From an uncultured Lachnospiraceae bacterium (GTDB lineage Bacteria; Bacillota; Clostridia; Lachnospirales; Lachnospiraceae): DNA of 64,000 nucleotides. How positions within the stretch are numbered: position 1 is the first letter of the stretch; each line of letters begins with the position of its first letter. Location of the stretch: positions 1 through 64,000 of the forward strand of contig CANDGI010000009.1 of assembly GCA_947384285.1 (NCBI GenBank), in the 5' to 3' direction. Position numbers and translations under genes: made by a program. A model generated the notes under the pieces. That model made no database searches. It had not been told where the DNA came from and saw only the letters and a program-made list of their open reading frames with translations. Shown here one piece after another: positions 1 to 8,988 of the stretch.

Positions 1-758
1 TACCAGATACCAAAGGCGGAGTGAAATTCAATCCAGACGGTACTCTGGACAGAGGCGCAATGCTTACTATCATGAATCCAGACGATAAGGCTGGGCTGGA
101 AGCAGCGCTTAGATTAAAAGAACAATATGGCGCAGAAGTTACCGTACTTACCATGGGGCTTCCCAAAGCAGACGAAGTTCTCCGTGAAGCTATGGCAATG
201 GGCGCTGATAAGGGTATCCTTGTAACAGACAGAGTTTTAGGAGGAGCAGACACATGGGCTACCTCTACAACAATTGCAGGAGCAATCAGGAATCTGGAGT
301 ATGATTTAATTATCACCGGACGCCAGGCAATTGACGGCGACACCGCACAGGTTGGCCCGCAGATTTCTGAACATTTGGACATTCCTGTAATTTCCTATGC
401 ACAGGAAATCAAGATTGACGGGGACTATGTAGTAGTTCAGCGTCAGTATGAAGATAGATATCATGAATTAAAGGCAAAAATGCCATGTCTGATTACCGCT
501 CTTTCCGAGTTAAATGAGCCGCGTTATATGACGCCAGGCGGAATTTTTGACGCTTACGACAAAGAGGTAACTGTATGGGGCAGAGCAGATTTGAAAGATG
601 TAGATGATTCTGACCTTGGATTGAAGGGATCACCTACCAAGATTGCAAAAGCATCCGATAAGGTAAAGAAGGGCGCTGGAGAAAAAGTTGTTCCCGATAC
701 GCCAGAAGATGCAGTTGCCTATATTACAGGTAAATTAAAAGAGAAACACGTAATCTAA
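1..758 (+). CDS. etfB: Electron transfer flavoprotein, beta subunit (5' partial)
   Basis: Small subunit of the heterodimeric electron transfer flavoprotein that passes electrons to or from acyl-CoA dehydrogenases in the cytoplasm; in butyrate-forming clostridia it usually works with butyryl-CoA dehydrogenase in flavin-based electron bifurcation. The reading frame is already open at base 3 (PDTKGG before the first possible GTG at 21), so the true start lies outside the window; 251 residues are visible. The nucleotide-binding fold shows in the segments ITGRQAIDGDTAQVGPQ and QRQYEDRYHELKAK, the latter close to the EtfB family signature. etfA follows 77 bases downstream of the stop, so the two are probably co-transcribed. 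An acyl-CoA dehydrogenase gene upstream is expected but not visible. Family assignment is secure; the bifurcating role is inferred. Confidence 0.95.
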   Translation, partial: PDTKGGVKFNPDGTLDRGAMLTIMNPDDKAGLEAALRLKEQYGAEVTVLTMGLPKADEVLREAMAMGADKGILVTDRVLGGADTWATSTTIAGAIRNLEYDLIITGRQAIDGDTAQVGPQISEHLDIPVISYAQEIKIDGDYVVVQRQYEDRYHELKAKMPCLITALSELNEPRYMTPGGIFDAYDKEVTVWGRADLKDVDDSDLGLKGSPTKIAKASDKVKKGAGEKVVPDTPEDAVAYITGKLKEKHVI

Positions 759-835
759 TGAAACTTTTTAAAAGCTCATGATGAGTGTTAAATGGATTGC
801 GAATATCCGTAAAAATAAGGAAAGTGGTGAAAAGA

Positions 836-1882
836 ATGGGTTTAGAAGCATATAAAGGAGTATTTGTCTTTGCACAGCAGGTAGACAATGTATTAAGCGG
901 AATTGCTTTTGAATTACTGGGCAAGGCAAAAGACTTGGCAAAAGATTTAAGCACAGATGTAACGGCAGTATTGATTGGTTCTGGTGTAAAAGATTTGGCA
1001 GACCAGCTGGCAGAGTATGGCGCTGACAAAGTAATTGTTGTGGATGATCCAGAGTTGAAGGAGTACAGGACTGAGCCTTATACACATGCCCTTGCATCTG
1101 TCATCAATGAATACAAACCGGAGATCATGTTAGTAGGCGCTACGGCAATTGGACGTGACCTTGGCCCCCGTGTATCCGCAAGGGTAAAAACAGGCCTTAC
1201 CGCGGACTGTACCGTACTGGAAATCGGTGATTTCCCACTGAATCCTGTTCCAGGAAAAGAAGATGAGCAGAAGCACAACCAGCTGTTGATGACCCGTCCT
1301 GCATTCGGCGGAAACACCATCGCAACAATTGCATGCCCGGATAACCGTCCACAGATGGCAACAGTACGTCCTGGCGTTATGCAGAAAATTGATCCGATTC
1401 AGGGTGCAAAAGCCAATGTGGTTGAGTACAATCCTGGATTTGCCCCCAATGACAAATATGTTGAAATCTTAAACGTTGTGAAGGCTGTAAAAGAGACAGA
1501 AGATATTATGGAAGCAAAAATCCTGGTTTCCGGCGGCCGCGGCGTTGGAAATGCAGAGAATTTCCAGATGCTTCAGGATCTTGCAGATGTTATCGGCGGA
1601 ACCGTAAGCTGCTCCCGTGCAGTTGTGGAAAATGGATGGAAGCCAGTTGATTTACAGGTTGGACAGACAGGCAAGACCGTCCGCCCCAACGTATACTTTG
1701 CAATCGGTATTTCCGGGGCAATCCAGCACGTAGCAGGTATGGAAGAAGCAGACATCATCATCGCAATCAACAAAGATGAAGATGCTCCAATCTTTGACGT
1801 AGCAGACTATGGCGTAGTCGGGGATTTACATAAAGTTGTTCCGGCTTTGACCGAGGCTTTAAAGGCTGAGATGGCAAAATAA
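836..1882 (+). CDS. etfA: Electron transfer flavoprotein, alpha subunit
   Basis: Large ETF subunit, partner of the EtfB encoded just upstream. The N-terminal half is the EtfB-like domain. The C-terminal FAD domain runs from about residue 220 and contains LVSGGRGVG, GQTGKTVRPNVYFAIGISG and INKDEDAPIFDVADYG, which contact FAD in the family. The frame is open back to 785, but the start at 836 is preferred: GGAAAGTGGTGAAAAG stands just before it and the protein then begins MGLEAYKGV, giving 348 residues, normal for EtfA. A Rho-independent terminator about 110 bases downstream closes the unit. Confidence 0.95.
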   Translation: MGLEAYKGVFVFAQQVDNVLSGIAFELLGKAKDLAKDLSTDVTAVLIGSGVKDLADQLAEYGADKVIVVDDPELKEYRTEPYTHALASVINEYKPEIMLVGATAIGRDLGPRVSARVKTGLTADCTVLEIGDFPLNPVPGKEDEQKHNQLLMTRPAFGGNTIATIACPDNRPQMATVRPGVMQKIDPIQGAKANVVEYNPGFAPNDKYVEILNVVKAVKETEDIMEAKILVSGGRGVGNAENFQMLQDLADVIGGTVSCSRAVVENGWKPVDLQVGQTGKTVRPNVYFAIGISGAIQHVAGMEEADIIIAINKDEDAPIFDVADYGVVGDLHKVVPALTEALKAEMAK

Positions 1883-1994
1883 ATTTTTTCAGGAAATATG
1901 GCAGAGTTTCATGCCGTGTATCTTGAAATGAAAAACTGCATATGCTATAATGCCAATAGGAAAAAAGTAACGAATAGTCCATGCATGACGGCAG

Positions 1995-2025
1995 AAAACC
2001 CTGGTGTTGCAGCACCAGGGTTTTT
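1995..2025 (+). terminator. Rho-independent terminator after etfA
   Basis: An 8-bp perfect stem (CCCTGGTG with CACCAGGG, loop TTGCAG) is followed by TTTTT. It lies between etfA and gpmI and should end the etfBA transcript. Confidence 0.85.
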
Positions 2026-2193
2026 AAGGATTATAAATATTGTATTTTTCCTTCGGGTTGTGTTATAATTTGCTTTGAGGAGGGATCCGGCGCAAAACGA
2101 AAATGGAATCAAAATGCGGGCAGCCGGGAGGAGCCCTGAAAGCTTGGCTTGAGGAAAAAATATCATTTTAGAGAAAGGGAGATGTGGAATTTT

Positions 2194-3735
2194 ATGAGCA
2201 AAAAACCTGCAGTATTAATGATTTTAGATGGATTCGGATTAAATGAAAAGCACGAGGCAAATGCAGTATATGAGGCAGATACGCCCAATATCGATGGACT
2301 GATGAAGGATTGTCCTTTTGTCCGGGGTTATGCAAGCGGGCTTTCGGTAGGCCTGCCGGATGGACAGATGGGCAATTCTGAGGTAGGCCATTTGAATATG
2401 GGTGCAGGAAGAATTGTATACCAGGAACTGACCAGAATCAGCAAGGAGATTGAGGATGGTGATTTCTTTAAAAATGAAGCATTGCTGAAGGGCATGAAGA
2501 ATGTAAAAGACAACAATTCCGCCCTTCATTTGTATGGGTTATTATCAGACGGGGGCGTACACAGCCATATCACCCATTTATATGGATTGCTGGAAATGGC
2601 AAAGCGGGAGGGCATTGAGAAGGTTTATGTGCACTGTTTCCTGGATGGGCGCGATACCTCCCCGACTTCCGGTAAAGGTTTTATGGAGCAATTGGAAGAT
2701 AAGATGAAGGAAATCGGTGTCGGCGAGATTGCAACCGTGATGGGACGTTACTATGTGATGGATCGCGACAACCGTTGGGACCGGGTAGAAACCGCTTACA
2801 AAGCCCTTGCTTATGGTGAAGGAAAACGTGCTGCCAATGCAGTGGAGGCAGTAGCCGCTTCCTATGCAGAGGATGTTACAGATGAATTTGTGGTTCCCAC
2901 TGTCGTGGAGAAGGATGGCAAGCCAGTTGCAGCGATTAACGACAAGGACAGCATTATTTTCTTTAATTTCCGTCCTGACCGGGCAAGGGAGATTACAAGA
3001 ACCTTCTGTATGGAAGAGTTTGAAGGATTTGACCGAGGCTCCAGGAAAGATGTGACTTATATCTGCTTTACCGAATATGATGTGACAATTCCAAACAAAA
3101 CTGTGGCATTCCATAAGGTGGAACTGACCAATACCTTCGGACAGTTTTTGGCAGACCATGGCAAGACTCAGGCAAGAATTGCCGAGACAGAAAAATATGC
3201 CCATGTTACCTTCTTCTTTAACGGCGGCGTGGAGGAGCCCAACCAGGGAGAAGACAGAATCCTTGTAAATTCCCCGAAAGTGGCAACTTATGACTTGAAG
3301 CCGGAAATGAGCGCTTACGAGGTCTGCGACAAGCTGGTGGAAGCAATCAAATCCGATAAATATGATGTGATTATCATTAACTTTGCAAATCCAGACATGG
3401 TAGGCCATACCGGTGTAGAAGCCGCTGCAATCAAGGCAGTAGAAGCAGTGGATACCTGCGTAGGCAAGGCTGTAGCAGCTCTGAAGGAAGTGGATGGCGT
3501 AATGTTCCTTTGTGCAGACCACGGAAATGCAGAGCAGCTGATTGACTATAACACAGGGGAAAGCTTCACCGCCCATACCATCAATCCGGTACCCTTTATC
3601 CTGATTAATTACGACGACAGCTATACGCTGCGGGAAGGCGGCTGCCTGGCAGATATCGCCCCCACCTTAATTGAAATTATGGGCATGGAGCAGCCAGAAG
3701 AAATGACAGGAAAATCCTTGCTGGTAAAACGCTGA
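2194..3735 (+). CDS. gpmI: 2,3-bisphosphoglycerate-independent phosphoglycerate mutase
   Basis: Interconverts 3-phosphoglycerate and 2-phosphoglycerate in glycolysis using two Mn ions and a phosphoserine intermediate. Alkaline-phosphatase-type metal motifs are visible: LMILDGFGL at the N-terminus, the catalytic serine in MGNSEVGHLNMGAGR (Ser62), FLDGRDTSP, and late metal ligands in NFANPDMVGHTG and CADHGNAEQ. The start at 2194 (MSKKPAVLM) is chosen over an in-frame ATG at 2149 because AAAGGGAG precedes it and family members begin there; the product is 513 residues, the usual size. In many Firmicutes gpmI sits directly beside eno; here PilZ and three purine genes lie between them. Confidence 0.97.
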   Translation: MSKKPAVLMILDGFGLNEKHEANAVYEADTPNIDGLMKDCPFVRGYASGLSVGLPDGQMGNSEVGHLNMGAGRIVYQELTRISKEIEDGDFFKNEALLKGMKNVKDNNSALHLYGLLSDGGVHSHITHLYGLLEMAKREGIEKVYVHCFLDGRDTSPTSGKGFMEQLEDKMKEIGVGEIATVMGRYYVMDRDNRWDRVETAYKALAYGEGKRAANAVEAVAASYAEDVTDEFVVPTVVEKDGKPVAAINDKDSIIFFNFRPDRAREITRTFCMEEFEGFDRGSRKDVTYICFTEYDVTIPNKTVAFHKVELTNTFGQFLADHGKTQARIAETEKYAHVTFFFNGGVEEPNQGEDRILVNSPKVATYDLKPEMSAYEVCDKLVEAIKSDKYDVIIINFANPDMVGHTGVEAAAIKAVEAVDTCVGKAVAALKEVDGVMFLCADHGNAEQLIDYNTGESFTAHTINPVPFILINYDDSYTLREGGCLADIAPTLIEIMGMEQPEEMTGKSLLVKR

Positions 3736-3840
3736 TTAGAGTTCTTCATTTATGCCAGCCAACTGTGAGGATAGCAGGACTGGTGATTTCAGCAGGATTG
3801 CTTTATCAATGGTTAATTGTAATTTATTCTGTAAAATCAA

Positions 3841-3938
3841 GGGGTTATCGGGAAATGATAAGTTATCCACAATATATATTGTGACGTTTTCAACAGCACA
3901 ACCATATATTGTAGAAAAATTCCATTTCCCGGCACCCC
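3841..3938. repeat. Palindromic repeat family A, copy 1
   Basis: A roughly 98-bp near-palindrome. The left arm GGGGTTATCGGGAAATG pairs with the right arm CATTTCCCGGCACCCC, with inner arms around CCACAATATATATTGTG and CATATATTGTAG, so it can fold as one long hairpin. TTTTTAT follows the right arm, so it may also stop transcription 105 bases after gpmI. Copies of the same element lie at 24713-24805 and, as a half copy in reverse orientation, at 30721-30783. No open reading frame of substance is inside. Confidence 0.85.
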
Positions 3939-4265
3939 CTTTTTATATCTTTTGAATTAGCGGCTCTTTAACAAGAGATTTGGTGATATAAGAATTTGAG
4001 GAAAAATTTGGGAACTTGCATATTTTTATATTGTTATTGGGAGATATGTGGTACACGTTTATAACGTTGCAGTATTTGCTGTTGCAAAAAGAGACGGAGA
4101 GCGGATATTTTTAACCGATATAAATCTGAAAATGTATTATGGAAAACAATTCTTGAAAAAAGCTGAAAGAACTTATTCCTAATCTGCAGGCGGCAGACAA
4201 GAGAGATGAAGACGTGCAGAAAAGATTGTTCCGTATCCCAATATTGAAAATTCTTTTTGATATAG
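3939..4265. other. Non-coding stretch with one doubtful small frame
   Basis: No recognised gene. A 44-codon frame at 4048-4182 (+) starts with GTG after GGGAGA and contains AKRDGERIFLTDINLKMYYG, which looks mildly protein-like, but the spacing to the start is poor and I do not recognise it. It could be a gene relic. Confidence 0.3.
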
Positions 4266-4313
4266 AAAAAGCTGCCGTACAAGAATTTCACATTCTGCTG
4301 CGGCAGCTTTTTT
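4266..4313. terminator. Bidirectional terminator beyond the PilZ gene
   Basis: AAAAAGCTGCCG pairs with CGGCAGCTTTTTT around a 23-base loop. T-tracts flank the stem on both strands. It lies just past the stop of the minus-strand PilZ gene and probably ends that transcript. Confidence 0.75.
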
Positions 4314-4323
4314 GTGCCTCATC

Positions 4324-4704
4324 TTATGTACAAGGAATAAAATGAGCGCAGCTAGCTGTTTTTTCGTTGTCATTCATATACTCTTGGATAGAACTACGGA
4401 AAGAATCTTCCAATTCAATAAATTCACAGCCATATGCATATCGGCTATGTTCCACTGCAGAACAATGGAGAATGTTCAATGTTACCAAAAATCCTGGCAT
4501 GGCGCCCAGCGTAAGGCAGGCGTGAAATTGGTATTGCGGCGGAAGGATACTCTCAGAAATAAATCCAACGCCATGCTCAGAAATATGTGTCAGCACAAGG
4601 GGGACTTCCAAATGATAAATGCCGTTTGCATCCTGTCTGTAAAGATCACAGATATCAAGATGAACTTCGCTAGGAATTCGTTGGCTTCTGCGTTTTTCCA
4701 GCAT
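4324..4704 (-). CDS. PilZ domain protein, probable c-di-GMP receptor
   Basis: A 126-residue single-domain protein. PilZ domains bind cyclic di-GMP and alter motility or envelope functions. The two binding motifs are recognisable: RRSQRIPSEV near the N-terminus (RxxxR type) and THISEHGVGFISES (D/NxSxxG type, with the first position changed to H). The start is supported by AAAGGAGGTTTAAGAAACC directly before the ATG. It is transcribed alone, with its own promoter-like sequence and a terminator. An HD-GYP gene (36.7 kb), cheV and the flagellar operon in the same window fit a c-di-GMP/motility role, but the target is unknown. Confidence 0.8.
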   Translation of the reverse strand: MLEKRRSQRIPSEVHLDICDLYRQDANGIYHLEVPLVLTHISEHGVGFISESILPPQYQFHACLTLGAMPGFLVTLNILHCSAVEHSRYAYGCEFIELEDSFRSSIQEYMNDNEKTASCAHFIPCT

Positions 4705-4749
4705 GGTTTCTTAAACCTCCTTTATAATTTTTTGTAGTATTTTGGTACT

Positions 4750-4778
4750 AGTCTATCATGAGTTTCCCAAGATGGCAA
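4750..4778 (-). promoter_or_regulatory. Probable promoter of the PilZ gene
   Basis: On the minus strand TTGCCA and TAGACT are separated by 17 bases, about 50 bases upstream of the PilZ start. The match to the sigma-A consensus is moderate. Confidence 0.45.
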
Positions 4779-4792
4779 GTAAAAAATATTCA

Positions 4793-4822
4793 TTGACGAA
4801 TCAAAACCCCCTGTATTATAAT
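4793..4822 (+). promoter_or_regulatory. Sigma-A type promoter of purC
   Basis: TTGACG, an 18-base spacer and a perfect TATAAT, with the purC start 55 bases further on. It probably drives purC-purF-purB. No purine riboswitch fold was recognised in the short leader. Confidence 0.75.
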
Positions 4823-4877
4823 AAACCCGATACATGAGCAGGATGCCAAAACAGGGACAGGAAGAATGGAGGAAACA

Positions 4878-5756
4878 ATGAGTATTCAGGAATTTAAACC
4901 AGTAAAAGAAGGAAAAGTACGTGAGGTCTATGACAACGGAGATAATCTTATTATTGTGGCAACCGACAGAATATCAGCTTTTGATGTGATTTTAAAAAAC
5001 AAAATCACCCAGAAAGGCGCAATTTTAACACAGATGTCCAAATTTTGGTTTGACTTTACCAAGGATATTGTGCCAAACCATATGCTTTCTACCAATGTGG
5101 CGGATATGCCTGAATTTTTCCAGAATGAGAATTTTGATGGAAACAGCATGAAATGCAGGAAATTGGAGATGCTGCCGGTAGAATGCATTGTCCGGGGATA
5201 TATTACCGGAAGCGGCTGGGAGAGTTATCAGAAGAACGGGACAGTATGCGGAATCCAGCTGCCGGAAGGCTTAAAGGAATCGGACAAGCTGCCAGAGCCT
5301 ATCTATACGCCTACCACCAAGGCGGAGCTGGGGCTTCATGACGAACACATTACCTTTGAAGAAAGCGTGGAGATTTTAGAAAAGCTTCATCCAGGCAAAG
5401 GCGCAGATTATGCGAAGCAGATTCAGGAATGTACGATTAATTTATATAAAAAATGTGCGGAATACGCACGGAGCAAGGGAATCATCATTGCAGACACCAA
5501 ATTTGAGTTTGGTTTGGATGAAAATGGAACGGTAGTCCTGGGGGATGAAATGCTGACGCCGGACAGCTCCAGGTTCTGGCCCCTGGATGGATACGAGCCG
5601 GGAAAATCACAGCCTTCTTTTGACAAGCAGTTTGTCCGGGACTGGCTGAAACAGAATCCAGACAGTGATTACCTGCTGCCGGAAGAAGTGGTAATGAAAA
5701 CAGTGGATAAGTACAAAGAAGCATATGAGCTTTTGACAGGAGAGAAGTTTGCATAA
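4878..5756 (+). CDS. purC: Phosphoribosylaminoimidazole-succinocarboxamide synthase
   Basis: Joins CAIR and aspartate with ATP to give SAICAR in de novo purine synthesis. Family motifs are clear: KEGKVREVYD, ATDRISAFDV, the substrate-binding segment VECIVRGYITGSGWESY, IIADTKFEFG and LTPDSSRFWP. The start at 4878 (MSIQEFKP) is preferred to the ATG at 4866, because the latter codons themselves form the ribosome binding site GGAGGAA. The protein has 292 residues, typical of the longer PurC type. It is the first gene of a purC-purF-purB block with short gaps. Confidence 0.95.
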   Translation: MSIQEFKPVKEGKVREVYDNGDNLIIVATDRISAFDVILKNKITQKGAILTQMSKFWFDFTKDIVPNHMLSTNVADMPEFFQNENFDGNSMKCRKLEMLPVECIVRGYITGSGWESYQKNGTVCGIQLPEGLKESDKLPEPIYTPTTKAELGLHDEHITFEESVEILEKLHPGKGADYAKQIQECTINLYKKCAEYARSKGIIIADTKFEFGLDENGTVVLGDEMLTPDSSRFWPLDGYEPGKSQPSFDKQFVRDWLKQNPDSDYLLPEEVVMKTVDKYKEAYELLTGEKFA

Positions 5757-5766
5757 AAGGTAGAGA

Positions 5767-7215
5767 ATGATTATGGACAGCAGGATGGAGTTAGGCATGG
5801 ATTCCGACAGGCTGCATGAGGAATGCGGCGTGTTCGGCATCTATGATTTTGATGGAAATGACGTGGCCTCCACCATTTATTACGGGCTCTTTGCATTGCA
5901 GCACAGAGGGCAGGAAAGCTGCGGCATTGCAGTCAGCGACACCAGGGGTCCCAAAGGCAAAGTGGTTTCACAGAAGGGAATGGGGCTGGTCAACGAGGTT
6001 TTTACCCAGGAATCTTTTGCGGATATGAAAGGGGATATCGGCGTGGGCCATGTGCGCTATTCCACAGCCGGGGCTTCCACCCGGGAAAATGCTCAGCCTT
6101 TGGTGTTGAATTATGTGAAAGGGACGCTGGGCCTTGCCCACAACGGGAATTTAATCAATGCCAATGAGCTGCGGCAGGAATTGGCATATACCGGAGCGAT
6201 TTTTCAGACAACCATTGATTCGGAAGTGATTGCCTACCATATTGCCAGGGAACGGCTGAATACCCATGCGGTGGAGGATGCGGTGCGCCGGGCGGCAGAG
6301 AAATTGAAAGGAGCCTTTTCTCTGGTGGTCATGAGCCCCAGGAAGCTAATCGGAGCCAGGGATCCGTTCGGGTTTAAGCCCCTATGCATTGGAAAGAGGG
6401 AGAATGCCTATATCATTACCTCTGAAACCTGCGCATTGGAGACTATCGGGGCAGAATTTGTGCGGGATGTGCTTCCCGGGGAAGTGGTGGCCATCACGCC
6501 GGAAGGAATCAAGTCGGATACCAGTCTTTGCCTGCCCAGGGAGCGGGAGGCAAGATGCATTTTTGAATATATTTATTTTGCAAGGCCAGACAGCCATATC
6601 GACGGGGTAAGCGTATATGCCGCCAGAATTCGTGCCGGACAGTTTTTGGCTATGGATTCCCCCGTGGAAGCAGATTTGGTGGTGGGCGTGCCAGAGTCTG
6701 GAAATGCAGCGGCTTTGGGATACGCCATGGAATCCGGCATTCCCTATGGCAATGCATTTGTGAAAAATGGCTATGTAGGCCGCACTTTTATCAAGCCTGG
6801 GCAAAGCAGCAGGGAATCCAGTGTAAGGGTGAAACTGAACGTGCTGTCAGAGGCAGTACGGGGAAAACGGGTGATTATGATTGACGATTCCATTGTAAGG
6901 GGCACCACCTCCGGCCGGATTGTAAGGCTGCTCCGGGAATCCGGGGCAGCTGAGGTGCATGTGCGCATTTCTTCTCCGCCTTTTTTGTGGCCCTGCTACT
7001 TTGGAACGGACATTCCCGAAAGGGAGCAGCTGATTGCCTGCCACCGTTCGGTGGAGGAAATCCGTCAGATTATCGGCGCGGATTCCCTGGGATATTTAAG
7101 GATTGAACGCCTTGGACAGATGGCGGAAGGGCGGCCTATCTGCAAAGGCTGCTTTACCGGGGAATATCCGCTGGAACCGCCGAAAGAGGATATCCGCGGA
7201 GATTTTGAAAAATAA
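5767..7215 (+). CDS. purF: Amidophosphoribosyltransferase
   Basis: Catalyses the first committed step of purine synthesis, PRPP plus glutamine to phosphoribosylamine. It has an N-terminal glutamine amidotransferase (Ntn) domain whose nucleophile is the Cys in HEECGVFGIYD (Cys20); the 19 residues before it form a propeptide removed by autoprocessing in this family. The PRPP motif VIMIDDSIVRGTTS lies in the C-terminal phosphoribosyltransferase domain. Cysteines in RCIFEY, PCYFGT and CKGC match the 4Fe-4S type of PurF found in Bacillus. Length 482 is normal. It starts 10 bases after purC. Confidence 0.96.
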   Translation: MIMDSRMELGMDSDRLHEECGVFGIYDFDGNDVASTIYYGLFALQHRGQESCGIAVSDTRGPKGKVVSQKGMGLVNEVFTQESFADMKGDIGVGHVRYSTAGASTRENAQPLVLNYVKGTLGLAHNGNLINANELRQELAYTGAIFQTTIDSEVIAYHIARERLNTHAVEDAVRRAAEKLKGAFSLVVMSPRKLIGARDPFGFKPLCIGKRENAYIITSETCALETIGAEFVRDVLPGEVVAITPEGIKSDTSLCLPREREARCIFEYIYFARPDSHIDGVSVYAARIRAGQFLAMDSPVEADLVVGVPESGNAAALGYAMESGIPYGNAFVKNGYVGRTFIKPGQSSRESSVRVKLNVLSEAVRGKRVIMIDDSIVRGTTSGRIVRLLRESGAAEVHVRISSPPFLWPCYFGTDIPEREQLIACHRSVEEIRQIIGADSLGYLRIERLGQMAEGRPICKGCFTGEYPLEPPKEDIRGDFEK

Positions 7216-7289
7216 GGGATTGGGAATTCACAGAAAGAAAACATTTGCAGAGATTTAGAGAAAAATATAAGCTAGGAAGGAGAAAAACA

Positions 7290-8741
7290 ATGGCAGCAGA
7301 CAGATACAACAGCCCATTGTCAGAGCGGTATGCAAGCAAGGAGATGCAGTATATTTTTTCCCCGGATATGAAATTTTGTACCTGGCGGAAATTGTGGATT
7401 GCTCTTGCAGAAACGGAAATGGAGCTGGGCTTAAGCGAGAATGGAAAGCCTGTGATTACGCAGGAACAGGTTGATGAACTGAAAAGCCATGCAGAGGATA
7501 TCAACTATGAGGTGGCAAAAGAGCGGGAAAAACTGGTAAGGCATGATGTGATGAGCCATGTATATGCTTACGGCCAGCAGTGCCCAAAGGCAGCTGGAAT
7601 TATCCATTTGGGGGCAACCTCCTGCTATGTAGGGGACAATACAGACATTATTGTGATGCATAAAGCGTTAAAGCTGGTGCAGAAAAAGCTGGTGAACGTG
7701 ATTGGCAAGCTGGCAAAGTTTGCAGATACCTACAAGGAGCTGCCCACCCTTGCATTTACCCATTTCCAGCCAGCGCAGCCTACCACAGTGGGAAAGCGTG
7801 CTGCCTTGTGGCTGCAGGAATTCCTGATGGATTTGGAGGATTTGGAGTATGTACTGGGGAGCCTGAAGCTGCTGGGCTCCAAAGGAACCACTGGAACCCA
7901 GGCAAGCTTTCAGGAATTATTTGCAGGAGACCAGGAAACCATTGATAAGATTGATCCCATGATTGCAGAAAAAATGGGATTTGCAGAGTGCTATGCCGTA
8001 TCCGGCCAGACTTATTCCAGGAAGGTGGATACCAGGGTATTGAATGTTCTGGCGGGCATTGCAGCCAGCGCCCATAAAATGTCCAATGACATCCGCCTTT
8101 TGCAGCATCTAAAAGAAGTGGAAGAGCCTTTTGAGAAAAATCAGATTGGCTCCTCCGCCATGGCCTACAAGCGCAACCCCATGCGCAGCGAGCGGATTGC
8201 TTCTCTGGCCCGCTATGTGATGGTGGACGCCTTAAACCCAGCCATCACCTCTGCCACCCAGTGGTTTGAGCGGACCTTGGACGATTCCGCCAATAAGCGA
8301 CTGTCGGTGCCGGAAGGATTTCTTGCGGTGGACGGAATTCTGGATTTGTGCCTGAATGTGGTGGACGGGCTTGTGGTATATGAAAAAGTAATCCGCAAGC
8401 ATATGATGGCGGAGCTTCCCTTTATGGCAACGGAAAATATTATGATGGATGCAGTGAAAAACGGCGGCAGCCGCCAGGAAATGCATGAAAAAATCCGTCA
8501 GCTTTCCATGGAAGCAGGCAGGCATGTCAAGGAGGAAGGGAAAGAGAATAACCTTCTGGAGCTGATTGCAGCAGATCCAGCTTTCCATCTGACCCTGGAA
8601 GAATTGGAGGGTTCCATGGATCCGGCGAAATATGTGGGGCGGGCGCCCATTCAGGTGGAGAAGTTTTTGGCACAGGCGGTACAGCCGGTGCTGGAGGGGC
8701 ATAAAGATATGTTAGGCATGACGGCTGAGATTAATGTGTAG
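7290..8741 (+). CDS. purB: Adenylosuccinate lyase
   Basis: Cleaves SAICAR to AICAR and adenylosuccinate to AMP, releasing fumarate. The fumarase/aspartase superfamily signature GSSAMAYKRNPMRSE is intact and contains the flexible catalytic loop serine; the substrate-contact segment FTHFQPAQPTTVGKR is also present. The start at 7290 follows GGAAGGAG and gives MAADRYNSPLSERY, where family proteins begin, rather than the upstream in-frame ATG at 7245. The product has 483 residues. A strong hairpin follows, so this is the last gene of the purC-purF-purB unit. Confidence 0.96.
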   Translation: MAADRYNSPLSERYASKEMQYIFSPDMKFCTWRKLWIALAETEMELGLSENGKPVITQEQVDELKSHAEDINYEVAKEREKLVRHDVMSHVYAYGQQCPKAAGIIHLGATSCYVGDNTDIIVMHKALKLVQKKLVNVIGKLAKFADTYKELPTLAFTHFQPAQPTTVGKRAALWLQEFLMDLEDLEYVLGSLKLLGSKGTTGTQASFQELFAGDQETIDKIDPMIAEKMGFAECYAVSGQTYSRKVDTRVLNVLAGIAASAHKMSNDIRLLQHLKEVEEPFEKNQIGSSAMAYKRNPMRSERIASLARYVMVDALNPAITSATQWFERTLDDSANKRLSVPEGFLAVDGILDLCLNVVDGLVVYEKVIRKHMMAELPFMATENIMMDAVKNGGSRQEMHEKIRQLSMEAGRHVKEEGKENNLLELIAADPAFHLTLEELEGSMDPAKYVGRAPIQVEKFLAQAVQPVLEGHKDMLGMTAEINV

Positions 8742-8748
8742 AGAATGG

Positions 8749-8782
8749 TTCCGCTGTCCAAAAGTTTTGGACAGCGGAATTT
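8749..8782 (+). terminator. Terminator after purB
   Basis: TTCCGCTGTCCAAAA pairs with TTTTGGACAGCGGAA in a near-perfect hairpin, followed by a short T-rich stretch. Confidence 0.75.
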
Positions 8783-8853
8783 GGAATAATAAAGGAAATT
8801 TCGATAAAATATAAATTTGTTTTTGGTCGGCATAATATTATATTGAAGAGGTT

Positions 8854-8988
8854 ATGTTGGCATTAGCGGGGACGATACAAGGAAATACAGTAATCATTGA
8901 GAATGATGATATCATAAATTATGATGGGAAAGATGTGATATTGACAATTCTTGAAGATCCATATAGACAAGACAGAAAAATAAGATGA
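8854..8988 (+). CDS. Small antitoxin-like protein
   Basis: A 44-residue frame starting MLALAGTIQGNTVIIEND and ending near GKDVILTILEDPYR. This pattern (short beta strands, NTVIIEND, GKDVILTIL) resembles the N-terminal DNA-binding part of small antitoxins that accompany PIN-domain toxins. GAAGAGG precedes the start. Its stop codon overlaps the start of the next frame by four bases (ATGA), the coupling usual in toxin-antitoxin pairs. The match is by pattern only, with no named family claimed. It may be functional or part of a relic. Confidence 0.45.
   Translation: MLALAGTIQGNTVIIENDDIINYDGKDVILTILEDPYRQDRKIR

Noticed and set aside
2578-3576. 332-codon minus-strand frame opposite gpmI
   Set aside because: A shadow of the gpmI coding sequence; gpmI has complete catalytic motifs.
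3752-3955. 67-codon plus-strand frame after gpmI
   Set aside because: It runs through the palindromic repeat A and has no ribosome binding site.
4312-4737. 141-codon plus-strand frame
   Set aside because: It is the antisense of the PilZ gene, which has clear family motifs and a strong ribosome binding site.
4823-4877. Purine riboswitch before purC
   Set aside because: The leader is too short for the aptamer and lacks its conserved loops.
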